A stretch of 44,399 nucleotides of DNA from Cytophagales bacterium. Its GTDB lineage: Bacteria; Bacteroidota; Bacteroidia; Cytophagales; Cytophagaceae. The stretch lies in contig JAAFID010000009.1 of NCBI GenBank assembly GCA_013297765.1, positions 1 to 44,399 of the forward strand, read 5' to 3'. Position 1 is the first letter of the stretch, and every line of letters begins with the position of its first letter. The position numbers were made by a program, and so were the translations under genes. Below are positions 35,728 through 44,399 of the stretch, piece after piece. The notes under the pieces were generated by a model. That model was given only the letters and a program-made list of their open reading frames with translations, was not told the DNA's origin and made no database searches.

Positions 35728-36663
35728 ATGGTCAAATACTTTATTATACTTTTCATGTGTATAATTCCTATAATCGGATGGGGACAAACTGCAGAACAAT
35801 ACATTGAACTGGCCAACAAAAAACAAAAAGAAGGCAAAAGTAAAGAAGCGGTTAATTTATATTCCAAAGCTATAGGAATCTGTAAAGATAGCAGCCAGTA
35901 TTTTATTAAAAGATCACATGCCTATTTGACCTTAGGGTTATCTGTTGAAGCTTTTGATGATATCAATACAGCTATAAAATTAAAGCCAAAAAATGCAGAA
36001 GCATATATGATGAGGGGCTACATCTATTATATCTTAAAAAAAGCCGACAAATCAATAATAGATTATACCACTACTATTGAGTATGCGCCCACTGATTCCA
36101 TGAAAGCTTTTGCTTATACCAACAGGGCAAGTGCTAAAATATTGAATAGAGATTTCGTGGGTTGCCAAACAGATTGTAAGCAATCCCTATTGTTAGACAG
36201 TCTCAATATTGGTGCTTTAAATAATTTGGCAATGTCAATGGATGAATTAGGGAGAGGAAAGGAAGCTATTGAATATTTGGAAAAAATAATAAAAATAGAT
36301 TCGAATGCCACGTTTGCCCTTATGAACATTGGCTACAAACTTTCAGAAGAAAGCAAATTTAAAGAAGCTTTAGCGTATTACAATAAAGCAATAAATGCAG
36401 GTTTTAAAGAAGCATATGTGTTTAACAACCGAGGTTATTCAAGACTTAAACTAGGCGATATTGATGGTGCTAAAGAAGATATTAATAAGTCATTAAAATT
36501 AGACCCATCAAATTCATATGCTTATAGAAATTTAGGATATGTGAATCAAGCACAAGGGAAAATAGTAAAAGCCTGTGAAAACTGGAATGACGCAGTAAAA
36601 TATGGTTTTACAAAATATTACGGTAAAGAAGTTGAAGAATTATTAAAAAAACATTGCTTATAA
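35728..36663 (+). CDS. Exported TPR protein
   Basis: This 311-residue protein has a signal peptide (residues 1-20, ending IIGWGQ) and about seven consecutive TPR-like helical pairs to the C-terminus. Examples are EAVNLYSKAIGICKDSSQYF, NAEAYMMRGYIYYILKKADKSI and EAYVFNNRGYSRLKLGDIDGAKEDINKSL. It is likely a periplasmic or outer-membrane-associated interaction scaffold. No enzymatic motif is present. It is the first gene of a four-gene, A+T-rich plus-strand operon. The next gene, which also begins with TPRs, starts 19 bases after its stop, suggesting the two proteins are built to work together. The promoter was not identified. Confidence 0.85.
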   Translation: MVKYFIILFMCIIPIIGWGQTAEQYIELANKKQKEGKSKEAVNLYSKAIGICKDSSQYFIKRSHAYLTLGLSVEAFDDINTAIKLKPKNAEAYMMRGYIYYILKKADKSIIDYTTTIEYAPTDSMKAFAYTNRASAKILNRDFVGCQTDCKQSLLLDSLNIGALNNLAMSMDELGRGKEAIEYLEKIIKIDSNATFALMNIGYKLSEESKFKEALAYYNKAINAGFKEAYVFNNRGYSRLKLGDIDGAKEDINKSLKLDPSNSYAYRNLGYVNQAQGKIVKACENWNDAVKYGFTKYYGKEVEELLKKHCL

Positions 36664-36682
36664 ACCTAGTAATTAATACTTT

Positions 36683-39600
36683 ATGATTTTAAGATTTAAA
36701 ATTTTAATTGGAATATTTTTATATTCTATCCATTTATTTGCTCAAGTATCAAAACCTATTGATTCTTATGAAATATTTAATACAATTGAAGAGCTAAGTA
36801 AGCAATCTAAATATGAGGAAATAATACAGGAATTAGATAAAATAGACCGCAATGATTCTAATTATGTAGCCAGTTTGCTTGAAAAATCGGTGTACTATAT
36901 TCAATTGAAAAAATATGATGATGCTATCAAACAATGTTTATTAGGTTTAAAATTTAAATCAAATTACAGACATAAATTAATTATAAATCAAGCGGTGTCT
37001 TTAAAATTGCTTAATAAACATGAAGAGGCATTAAAAGTTATTGAGAATGGCTTAAAAACATATCCAAATAACAACTTGTTATGGTACAATAAAGGCAATA
37101 TTTACACCAATATGGGCAAACATAAGGAAGCATTGGAGATGTATAAAAAATCACTATTGCTGAATCCATTTTACCCAAGTTGCCATTTAAGTTTAGGATT
37201 GATTGCACTTGAAGAAGGTAAAATTACTCAAGCTATGCTGGCACTCAATATGTTTTTAATATTAGAACCTGCTACTAATCGATCTTTGGGGGTATTAAAA
37301 AAACTTGACGAAGCGGTATCATCAAAATATGAATTAAATGTAAAAAATATTGAATTATCAGATCAAGGTGATGATTTCTCAGATTTGGATATGATTATAA
37401 CCAACTATGCTGCATTGGCCAAAAATTATAAAACCCCTATTAAACTAGATTTAGCAATTGCAAAACAAAATTATGCAATGCTCTCAAAACTAGAATACAA
37501 CAAAAATGAACAAGGCTTTTGGATGCAAACCTATGTACCATTTTTTAAAGCACTTTACACTGAAAACAAATATGCAGAATTTACTTATTACACTTTACAA
37601 TCTAGCGGTACCGAATACCATCAAACACTAATCAATAAAAATAAAGAGTTGTTATTAAAATTTAAAGATTGGGCAGCAATCAATATAAATAATATACAGA
37701 AGACCAGAACAATCACTTTAAATAACAAAGTCGTTCAAGCAAATTGCAAATACAATTCAAGCAATAAATTAATAGAAAGTGTAGGTGCAATAAACACTGC
37801 AGGAAAAGAGGTGGGGTATTATGAATACTACCAAAATAACGGAGCCATGCGTGCATTTGGAAATTTTAACAATAATGGTGAAAAAGATGGGCTATGGAAA
37901 TATTTTTACTACAATGGAGAGCTGCACCAAGATATAAACTACACAGCAGGCAAAGAAAATGGTAAGTACAGGGTATATTTTGAAGATGGTGTATTGAAAA
38001 AAGAAGGTGAATGTATAAATGGCAATTATGAAGGGCTTGAAAAAGAATACAATGCAGCAGGAATATTAATAGGGAAATCTAATTATAAGAACAACAAAAA
38101 TGAAGGTGCTATAATTATAAATCATGATTTTAATGCCAATGCTAAAAAATTCGAAGGAAAATTTAGCGATGGAGAATTGAATGACACCCTGTATGAATAT
38201 TACGACAACGGAAAAATTAAAAATTATAAAATAATGGTAAAGGGCAAGAAAAATGGCCCAGAGAAACAATTCTATAGAAATGGAAACATTTATACAGAAT
38301 TTGTAAATATAAATGACTTAAAAAGTGGAAATTATAAAATATATCATGAAAATGGCAAACTAAAAGAAGAAGGAAATTATGTTGCAGACATGTTGGTAGG
38401 TCCATTTAAAAGTTTTCATAACAATGGAACTATAGAAGATGAAGGTGTTTATAATGAAAAAGGGAAAGCAGAAGGAGTAAGAAAATACTATGATAGTGAC
38501 GGGAAAATATACAACGAAGTAGAATACCTTAAAGATGAAATTATCAGTTACAAATATTTTGACAAAGACGGCAAGATATTAAAGGATGAAAAGCGAAAAA
38601 AAGGCTCATTTAATTATACAGGATATTTTCCCGAGGGAAATAAAAAACTTGAAGGGGTATATACTGATAAAGGAAAAGTAGGCAGTTGGAAATATTACGA
38701 TGAATATGGTAATGTGACTACTGAAGAAAATTTTAATTCATTAGGTGAACTTGATGGAGTTGTGAAAAATTATTATCCTGGAAATATATTAAAAGACATT
38801 ACTCAATATAAAAATGGTATAGAAGACGGATATTATGTAAAATACCATGAGAATGGTAAAAAGAAATCCGAAGGATATATGATCAATGGTTCAGCTCAAG
38901 GATATTGGCAATATTATAATGGTGATGAAATTTTAGAAACTAAAAAATACTATTCTGGAGGACAACAGCATGGATATCAGCAATTTTTTGCATGTACAGG
39001 GGTATTGACAAATGAAGAATATTTTGAAAATGGCATGAAAACGAAAATCATTTATTACGATACCCTTAATGCTGTAACTCAAGAAATCATACTGCCTAAT
39101 GGTACTGGGGAAATTAAAATGAGTTATAACAACAATGCACCAAGAATGAAAGGACAATATATTTTAGGTTTGCAACATGGTGATTTTAAATGGTACTATT
39201 ATAATGGCAAACTAAGAATGGGCGGTATGTTTCTTAATGATAAAGAGACTGGTAATTGGAAATGGTATAATGAAGCAGGACTATTAATCACCGAAGGAAA
39301 TTATGAAGATGGCAAGAAAACCGGCAAGTGGTTATATTATCACGACAATGGTAAATTAAAACAATCAACATATTATCAAAACAACAAGGTGCAAGGAGAG
39401 CAAGTGTGGTATCATGAAAATGGAAAAGTTGACGTAAGCAAAACTTATATTGATAATGATGAAGAAGGAAAATCATTTGCATTTGATGATAGTGGTGAAC
39501 TTCAAATTATGCGCTATTACAAAAAAGGTATTCTAGTTGGCTACTCTTATTATGATAAAAATGGACAGTTGGTACCTAATATTAACGTATCAAATGGTAA

Positions 39601-39973
39601 TTACAAAGTACTTTCATATTATAAAAGTGGTAAAAAAGGAAGAGAACATGAAGTGCTCAATGGACAATTCACCAAAACTTATTCAGAATATAACTCTAGC
39701 GGTGTTCTTTGTGAATCAATAAATTATAAATTTGGGGAGTATGATGGAAAATGTTTAAAATACTATACAAACAATGTTTTAAAATCAGATGAGTATTATA
39801 CCATAGGAGAATTAAATGGAAAATGTAAATACTATTATGCTAATGGACAAATAGAAAAAGAGCTGAATTACAAATTTGGATATTTGCATGGTAAGGCGAT
39901 TTATTATGCTAATAATGGAGCAATTAAACTTACACAAACATATTATTCAGGTGTCGTTTTAAATGAAAAATAA
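36683..39973 (+). CDS. Large exported TPR and MORN/YwqK-repeat protein
   Basis: The 1096-residue protein has a signal peptide (residues 1-20, ending SIHLFA), TPR-like repeats (about 30-210), a linker (about 211-360), and then about 30 repeats of about 23 residues to the C-terminus. The repeat is of the MORN_2/YwqK type, with the core G-x-W/Y-K-x-Y...NG (examples DGLWKYFYYNGELHQ, TGNWKWYNEAGLLIT, TGKWLYYHDNGKLKQ). Such repeats form long beta-sheet rods. YwqK-type domains are annotated as toxin-system antitoxins in Bacilli, but this naming is unlikely to apply to a secreted giant form. It is expected to be extracytoplasmic. Its last 11 bases overlap the next gene's start. Confidence 0.88.
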   Translation: MILRFKILIGIFLYSIHLFAQVSKPIDSYEIFNTIEELSKQSKYEEIIQELDKIDRNDSNYVASLLEKSVYYIQLKKYDDAIKQCLLGLKFKSNYRHKLIINQAVSLKLLNKHEEALKVIENGLKTYPNNNLLWYNKGNIYTNMGKHKEALEMYKKSLLLNPFYPSCHLSLGLIALEEGKITQAMLALNMFLILEPATNRSLGVLKKLDEAVSSKYELNVKNIELSDQGDDFSDLDMIITNYAALAKNYKTPIKLDLAIAKQNYAMLSKLEYNKNEQGFWMQTYVPFFKALYTENKYAEFTYYTLQSSGTEYHQTLINKNKELLLKFKDWAAININNIQKTRTITLNNKVVQANCKYNSSNKLIESVGAINTAGKEVGYYEYYQNNGAMRAFGNFNNNGEKDGLWKYFYYNGELHQDINYTAGKENGKYRVYFEDGVLKKEGECINGNYEGLEKEYNAAGILIGKSNYKNNKNEGAIIINHDFNANAKKFEGKFSDGELNDTLYEYYDNGKIKNYKIMVKGKKNGPEKQFYRNGNIYTEFVNINDLKSGNYKIYHENGKLKEEGNYVADMLVGPFKSFHNNGTIEDEGVYNEKGKAEGVRKYYDSDGKIYNEVEYLKDEIISYKYFDKDGKILKDEKRKKGSFNYTGYFPEGNKKLEGVYTDKGKVGSWKYYDEYGNVTTEENFNSLGELDGVVKNYYPGNILKDITQYKNGIEDGYYVKYHENGKKKSEGYMINGSAQGYWQYYNGDEILETKKYYSGGQQHGYQQFFACTGVLTNEEYFENGMKTKIIYYDTLNAVTQEIILPNGTGEIKMSYNNNAPRMKGQYILGLQHGDFKWYYYNGKLRMGGMFLNDKETGNWKWYNEAGLLITEGNYEDGKKTGKWLYYHDNGKLKQSTYYQNNKVQGEQVWYHENGKVDVSKTYIDNDEEGKSFAFDDSGELQIMRYYKKGILVGYSYYDKNGQLVPNINVSNGNYKVLSYYKSGKKGREHEVLNGQFTKTYSEYNSSGVLCESINYKFGEYDGKCLKYYTNNVLKSDEYYTIGELNGKCKYYYANGQIEKELNYKFGYLHGKAIYYANNGAIKLTQTYYSGVVLNEK

Positions 39974-41903
39974 ATTATACACAATCAATCAATATCTAAT
40001 TTTATTAATTGTTTCAATCGCTGTAAGCAACTGTTATGCACAGACAAATTTAGAGTATAAACGATTAAAGGCACAATATCCAGGCGAACAAGTTGTTACT
40101 ATAATGAACAATGAAAAATTGAACATTAGTATAACAAATGGAAAAATTGATGTACAATTAGATTCATATTTAGAAAAAATATATTTAGAAAATACAGCAG
40201 GACTTTATTCTGAAGGCTCTGTGGATTATACAGATTTTGGTAAAATAATAAAAATAGAGGCAGGTAGTTTGTTGCCTAATAATGACAAATACAAAACAAT
40301 ACCTGTAAAGGATTTTACAAAAACTGAAAAAATAAGCAACCATGTTTTTTATGATGGATTAAAGAATATTTCTTTTTTTTATCCATCATTACAAAAAGGA
40401 GCTAAATCATATTTGAAAATAAATAAGCAAATCTCTGAACCCAGGCTTATCAATGCCAATTTTTTTCAAGAAAATAATCCAGCATTAACTTCAGAATATA
40501 GTGTTTCTTTTCATAAAGATATAGAAATTGATTTTCGATGTTTTAACATCAACGACACTACAATTTCATTTACAAAAACTATAAATAAAAACATAAATAC
40601 CTACAGTTGGAAAATGAACAATGTAGCAAAATATCAATACGAGGCAGGAGCACCTGATTTTAATTATTTTACACCTCATATTGCAGTTTGGATCAAATCT
40701 TATACTATCAATGGAAAGAAAATAAATGTACTTAACAGTTTAGATGATTTGTATAATTGGTATTATAGCCATACTAATAAAATAGATGAACAATATAGTT
40801 CTGAGTTAAAAAACATTGTAGATTCTTTACTAAAAAATGAAACTGTAGAAATCGAGAAAGTAAAAAAAATATACTATTGGGTACAAGAAAACATTAAGTA
40901 TATAGCATTTGAAGATGGTATGGCTGGTTTTGTACCAAGAAGTGCTTCTAAAGTATGTGAAAAAAGATATGGTGATTGTAAAGATATGGCCAATATCATC
41001 AAACAAATGCTGGCATATGCGAATATTAGAGCGCATTGGACATGGATAGGAAGCAATTCATTGCCATATACCTATAAACAACTACCAACTCCATCGGTAG
41101 CTAATCATATGATTGCTACCTATATCAACAATGGTAACTATTACTTCCTTGATGCTACCGGTAAAAAAACACCGCTAGAAATTCCCACTGATTTTATACA
41201 AGGGAAAGAAGCGATGATTAGTATTGACAGCAATCGCTATGAAATAAAAAAAGTAACTACAGTACCATTTGAAAACACACAATTGGTAGATTCTGTGAAC
41301 ATATATATTGATCAAAATAATATTGTTGGCAATGGAAAGTCATCATTAACAGGCTATGAACACATCTCATTGTATTTGCAACTTTATGATACCAAGGAAG
41401 ACACCTCACAAATATTGAGAGATTATTATAATAAAGGAAACAATAAGTTCTTAATTTCAAAATTTTCTATTGCTCAATTAGAAGATCGGAATCTTCCTGC
41501 AATTGTAAAATATGACTTTAATATAGCTGATTATGTAAAAATAATTGATAATGAAATATATGTAAATTTAAATTTGGACAAAAACTATCAGCATGAAGAT
41601 TTAAATGCTGACAGAAAATTGTCGCTTCAAAAAGATAATAAAGAATTGCTTAAGTCTATAGTGACCCTGAAAATACCTAAGGGTTACGCACTTCAAGAAT
41701 TGCCTCAAAACAGCACTTATAACAATGAATATTTTGGATTTAAGGTAGAATACACTAGTTCAAAAGATGAAGTTATCTTAAAAAAAAATATTTATATTAA
41801 TTTTTTACTTTTAGAAAAAGAAAATTTTGAAGCCTGGAACAACATGATTAAACAATTAAACAAAGTATATCTTGAAATAGTATCGTTAAAACAAATAAAA
41901 TAA
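39963..41903 (+). CDS. DUF3857/transglutaminase-like exported protein, catalytic
   Basis: This 646-residue protein has a signal peptide (residues 1-26, ending NCYAQ), a beta-rich DUF3857-like domain (about 50-260) and a transglutaminase-core domain (about 285-400). The triad is intact: C339 in RYGDCKDMA, H382 in ANHMIA and D397 in YFLDATG. A C-terminal region follows (about 430-640). Transglutaminase-fold enzymes of this type are proteases, amidases or cross-linkers. Which one is not known here. The start overlaps the preceding gene by 11 bases, and the stop shares a base with the following start (TAATG). The signal peptide puts it outside the cytoplasm. Confidence 0.88.
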   Translation: MKNKLYTINQYLILLIVSIAVSNCYAQTNLEYKRLKAQYPGEQVVTIMNNEKLNISITNGKIDVQLDSYLEKIYLENTAGLYSEGSVDYTDFGKIIKIEAGSLLPNNDKYKTIPVKDFTKTEKISNHVFYDGLKNISFFYPSLQKGAKSYLKINKQISEPRLINANFFQENNPALTSEYSVSFHKDIEIDFRCFNINDTTISFTKTINKNINTYSWKMNNVAKYQYEAGAPDFNYFTPHIAVWIKSYTINGKKINVLNSLDDLYNWYYSHTNKIDEQYSSELKNIVDSLLKNETVEIEKVKKIYYWVQENIKYIAFEDGMAGFVPRSASKVCEKRYGDCKDMANIIKQMLAYANIRAHWTWIGSNSLPYTYKQLPTPSVANHMIATYINNGNYYFLDATGKKTPLEIPTDFIQGKEAMISIDSNRYEIKKVTTVPFENTQLVDSVNIYIDQNNIVGNGKSSLTGYEHISLYLQLYDTKEDTSQILRDYYNKGNNKFLISKFSIAQLEDRNLPAIVKYDFNIADYVKIIDNEIYVNLNLDKNYQHEDLNADRKLSLQKDNKELLKSIVTLKIPKGYALQELPQNSTYNNEYFGFKVEYTSSKDEVILKKNIYINFLLLEKENFEAWNNMIKQLNKVYLEIVSLKQIK

Positions 41904-43873
41904 TGATGAAAAATATCATAATCTCATGCGCCTTTTTGCTTTTCAATTGCCACATAATTGCTCAAGATATAGTTTACGCTGGGTATGATTGGAGCAATAA
42001 TCCAAAACCTAACAAATTGTCAACTAACGAGAAACAATTGGCTGAATTGATATTAAAAGAAAAACAAGCTATTGAATATCTCTTTGATGAAACTACTAAA
42101 CAATTTTTGCAGTATGAATTATTACACAGAATTTTAAGGGTAAATTCTAATGTTGCTATTGAGCAAAATAATCGTATTTATATTCCTTCTTCCAAAGAAG
42201 CCGAATTTTTAAAACATAAAATAAGGGTAATTAGCCCTAATGGAAAAATAAAAGTATTGTCAAATGCTGATATTAAAGAAGCGGAACATGAAGAAACCAA
42301 AGTTAAATACAGTTATTATGCATTAGAAGGTATAGAGTTAGGTAGCGAAATAGAGTATTTTTATTTGAAAAAATCTTATGCAGAATACACAGGAATAAGA
42401 GAAACAATCCAATCAGATGTGCTAAAAAAAAATGTTGAGTTTGAAATTATTTCTTCACCTCATTTAATATTTAAAGCAAAGTCTTATAATGGTTTACCTG
42501 AATTTAAGTCAGATACTAGTATACCCAACAAACTTAATTTGTCTCTAAAATTAGATTCTGTAGTGGCATTAAAAGAAGAAAGCAATTCTGCATATACTTC
42601 TAATCTTCAACAATTTATATACAAGCTAGAGAAAAACACAGCCACTGGAAAAAAAGACATAGTTTCATACGGAGCAGTTTCAGAAACTATTTATAAATCT
42701 ATAATGGTGTGGGACAAAAATATTTCCAAAAAAGTTAAAAAAACTTTAGATAAAATTGATATCAAATATTCCATCGATGAAGAGGACAAAATTAAAACCA
42801 TTGAAAATTACTTAAAAGTGAATTTCAATATATTAGATAATAATAATGCTCAACTGGAAGATATATCACAAATACTGGATACAAAAGTTGCAAATAAGCC
42901 AGGAATGACAAAACTATTTGCAGCAATATTTAACGAATTAAATATTGATTATCAAATAGTTTTAACTTGCGAACGAAACAAATTAAAATTTGATACAAAG
43001 TTTGAGTCTTACAATTTTTTGAACAATTATCTAATTTACCTGCCTAAACTTAACACCTTTTTATCTCCTTCTGACCAGTTCACATGTTTAGGATTTGTAC
43101 CTTATTATTTAACAAACAATTATGGTCTTTTTATTAAAAAAGTAAAACTAAATGATTTTGAAACAGGAATAGGCAAAATAAAATTTATAGACCCAGTTGC
43201 TTATGACAAATCGTATGATAATTTGAAGGTGGAAATTGTCACAAATTCAGAAATCATAAAGCCATTGATAAATATCGAACGACAAATGGGCGGCTACTAT
43301 GCAGAATACTACCAGCCTTATTATAGTTTCTATACTGATGAAGACAAAAAGAAAGCTACTGAGGGAATAATGAAAGATTTTATTGAAGGCATTGACATTA
43401 AAAAAGTAACGGTAGAAAATGAAGGTAATGATTACTTTGGCAAAAAACCCTTTATAGTAAAATCTTCATTTGTGGGTGATAATCTTGTAGAAAAAGCAGG
43501 TGAAAAATATTTATTTAAAATTGGTGAATTGATAGGTAGGCAAATGGAAATGTATAAAGAAGAACAAAGAAAACTACCCATAGAGTCTTCATTTAATAGG
43601 TCTTATCATCGACTATTAAGTTTTGAAGTACCTAAAGGTTATAAAATTACAAACTTAAATTCCTTAAATATGAATGTTTTTTTAGAGAAAAATGGTGAGA
43701 AAATTTTTAATTTTGAATCAAAACATACTTTAAATGGGAATAAACTAGATATTGAGATTTCGGAAGTTTATAAGGTAATTGAGGTTTCTTTAGAAGATTA
43801 TGAAAACTATAGAAAAGTGATTAATGCAGCAGCCGATTTTAATAAAGTCACTTTATTTTTAGAAAAATTATAG
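41903..43873 (+). CDS. DUF3857/transglutaminase-like exported paralogue, catalytic residues lost
   Basis: This 656-residue protein has a signal peptide (residues 1-20, ending CHIIA), the same architecture as the preceding gene product and an overlap of one base with it (start could be 41903 or 41906). In the DUF3857/transglutaminase-core region, RYGDCKDM of the paralogue aligns to NKPGMTKL here, so the catalytic cysteine position is M335. The histidine position is N375 and the aspartate position S388 (alignment by eye). The segment flanking M335 (PGMTKLFAAIFNELNIDYQIV) keeps the fold. This is probably a non-enzymatic partner or regulator of the intact copy. It is the last gene before a terminator and an IS element. 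Confidence 0.85.
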   Translation: MMKNIIISCAFLLFNCHIIAQDIVYAGYDWSNNPKPNKLSTNEKQLAELILKEKQAIEYLFDETTKQFLQYELLHRILRVNSNVAIEQNNRIYIPSSKEAEFLKHKIRVISPNGKIKVLSNADIKEAEHEETKVKYSYYALEGIELGSEIEYFYLKKSYAEYTGIRETIQSDVLKKNVEFEIISSPHLIFKAKSYNGLPEFKSDTSIPNKLNLSLKLDSVVALKEESNSAYTSNLQQFIYKLEKNTATGKKDIVSYGAVSETIYKSIMVWDKNISKKVKKTLDKIDIKYSIDEEDKIKTIENYLKVNFNILDNNNAQLEDISQILDTKVANKPGMTKLFAAIFNELNIDYQIVLTCERNKLKFDTKFESYNFLNNYLIYLPKLNTFLSPSDQFTCLGFVPYYLTNNYGLFIKKVKLNDFETGIGKIKFIDPVAYDKSYDNLKVEIVTNSEIIKPLINIERQMGGYYAEYYQPYYSFYTDEDKKKATEGIMKDFIEGIDIKKVTVENEGNDYFGKKPFIVKSSFVGDNLVEKAGEKYLFKIGELIGRQMEMYKEEQRKLPIESSFNRSYHRLLSFEVPKGYKITNLNSLNMNVFLEKNGEKIFNFESKHTLNGNKLDIEISEVYKVIEVSLEDYENYRKVINAAADFNKVTLFLEKL

Positions 43874-43914
43874 TTTTCATTTACAATCTCTTGTATACTT
43901 GAACTTATAATAAT

Positions 43915-43952
43915 AAAAATCTCCGATAGAAATCAAACTATAGGATTTTTTT
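43915..43952 (+). terminator. Terminator-like hairpin after the TPR/MORN/DUF3857 operon
   Basis: TCC-x-ATAG pairs with CTAT-x-GGA around an eight-base loop, with A and T runs flanking both sides, 42 bases after the last stop codon. The flanks suit termination from both directions. Confidence 0.6.
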
Positions 43953-44399
43953 ATTATATATAGTCTATTAAATATTTACAATTAAATTGCAAAGGTTTTT
44001 ACCTATACAATTTTCGATTTTAAAAGTATCCATCAATTGATTAAACTTCTCAATTCTATCCTCCATGGTTTCAAGGTATCTATTGTGTCTGATTTTTTTT
44101 CTCATATACCACCATATTCTTTCGATAGGATTTAAGTCTGGAGAATAAGAAGGTAAATAAACCAATTCTATTCGATGTTTATATCTCTCTAAAATCGGTT
44201 TCAGTCTTTTTGCATGATGATATCTCACGTTATCAACCACCATTACTACTTTCTGATTTGGATAAAGTAACACAACTGCAATTAAAAATTGAAAAAAAGT
44301 TAGTGTATTACCTTTTTCTGCAACTTTAGTTGTTACAATCCCTGTTGCTGGATTCACGCACCCAAACAGGGTTTTTCGTTCTCTTCTTCGTTGCTTTTG
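43953..44399. mobile_element. IS630-family insertion sequence, partial (right side outside window)
   Basis: The element contains the C-terminal part of its transposase on the minus strand and runs off the right edge. The left end must lie between about 43880 and 43967. I could not locate the terminal inverted repeat without its partner. Confidence 0.6.
43968..44399 (-). CDS. IS630-family transposase, C-terminal DDE part (cut by window edge)
   Basis: The frame is open to the window edge (it continues upstream of the GTG at 44357 as QKQRRRERKTLFGCVNPATG), giving 143 residues. The DDE catalytic residues visible are the second aspartate in VMVVDNVRYHHAK and the glutamate in YSPDLNPIERIWWY, followed by MRKKIRHNRY, the usual IS630/Tc1-mariner C-terminus. 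IS630 elements move by cut-and-paste and often insert at TA. The N-terminal helix-turn-helix and first aspartate lie outside the window, so intactness of the whole gene cannot be judged. It is transcribed toward the preceding operon's terminator. Confidence 0.9.
   Translation of the reverse strand, partial: QKQRRRERKTLFGCVNPATGIVTTKVAEKGNTLTFFQFLIAVVLLYPNQKVVMVVDNVRYHHAKRLKPILERYKHRIELVYLPSYSPDLNPIERIWWYMRKKIRHNRYLETMEDRIEKFNQLMDTFKIENCIGKNLCNLIVNI

Noticed and set aside
36683-39973. Calling the MORN/YwqK protein an antitoxin
   Set aside because: The family name comes from short cytoplasmic Bacillus proteins. This one is a long exported TPR fusion with no toxin gene adjacent.

Overview
The window is chromosomal DNA from a member of the Bacteroidota, probably a Chitinophagales- or Sphingobacteriia-like lineage (inference). 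It is A+T-rich and most starts lack a clear Shine-Dalgarno sequence. One promoter matches the Bacteroidota consensus TTG-N19-TAnnTTTG exactly. The gene set is typical of the phylum: DUF3822, DUF1573, DUF349, YtxJ, a carboxypeptidase-like/beta-barrel receptor, tandem DUF3857 transglutaminase-like proteins and FkbM methyltransferases.

Left edge to 15.2 kb: the 5' part of ffh (SRP GTPase) is cut by the window edge. A lone methyltransferase on the plus strand then converges on a 12-gene minus-strand surface-glycan operon that reads from 15220 down to 1576. In transcription order it encodes a DegT aminotransferase and a WlbA-like sugar dehydrogenase (together an amino-sugar nucleotide module), a GT2, a YfhO-type membrane protein, a second GT with a GT2/GT13-like fold, a Wzx-like flippase, a class I methyltransferase, a DUF268 methyltransferase-like protein, an FkbM methyltransferase, a GT61-like transferase with an N-terminal zinc-ribbon-like motif, a second FkbM and a GT4. 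Many junctions are 1-4 base overlaps, so the block looks like one translationally coupled unit building a methylated, amino-sugar-containing glycan.

15.2-35.5 kb is mostly housekeeping: 6-phosphofructokinase (with Asp-to-Asn at the GGDG motif), an OmpA/LamG-like protein with DUF1573, a NUDIX hydrolase, DUF3822, a CNNM/CBS/CorC protein, a large VWA membrane protein, fabG, a secreted TPR protein coupled to asnB, a second O-antigen-type flippase, YtxJ, an outer-membrane beta-barrel receptor, YqgE/AlgH, a five-repeat DUF349 protein, and tRNA-Thr(TGT) with a clear promoter and terminator.

35.7-43.9 kb is a visibly more A+T-rich four-gene plus-strand operon of exported proteins: a TPR protein, a 1096-residue TPR + MORN/YwqK-repeat protein (about 30 repeats), a DUF3857/transglutaminase-like protein with an intact Cys-His-Asp triad, and a paralogue in which all three triad residues appear replaced. 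It ends at a terminator, followed by an IS630-family transposase running off the right edge. This operon is the best candidate in the window for an uncharacterised system. Its function cannot be read from sequence alone.
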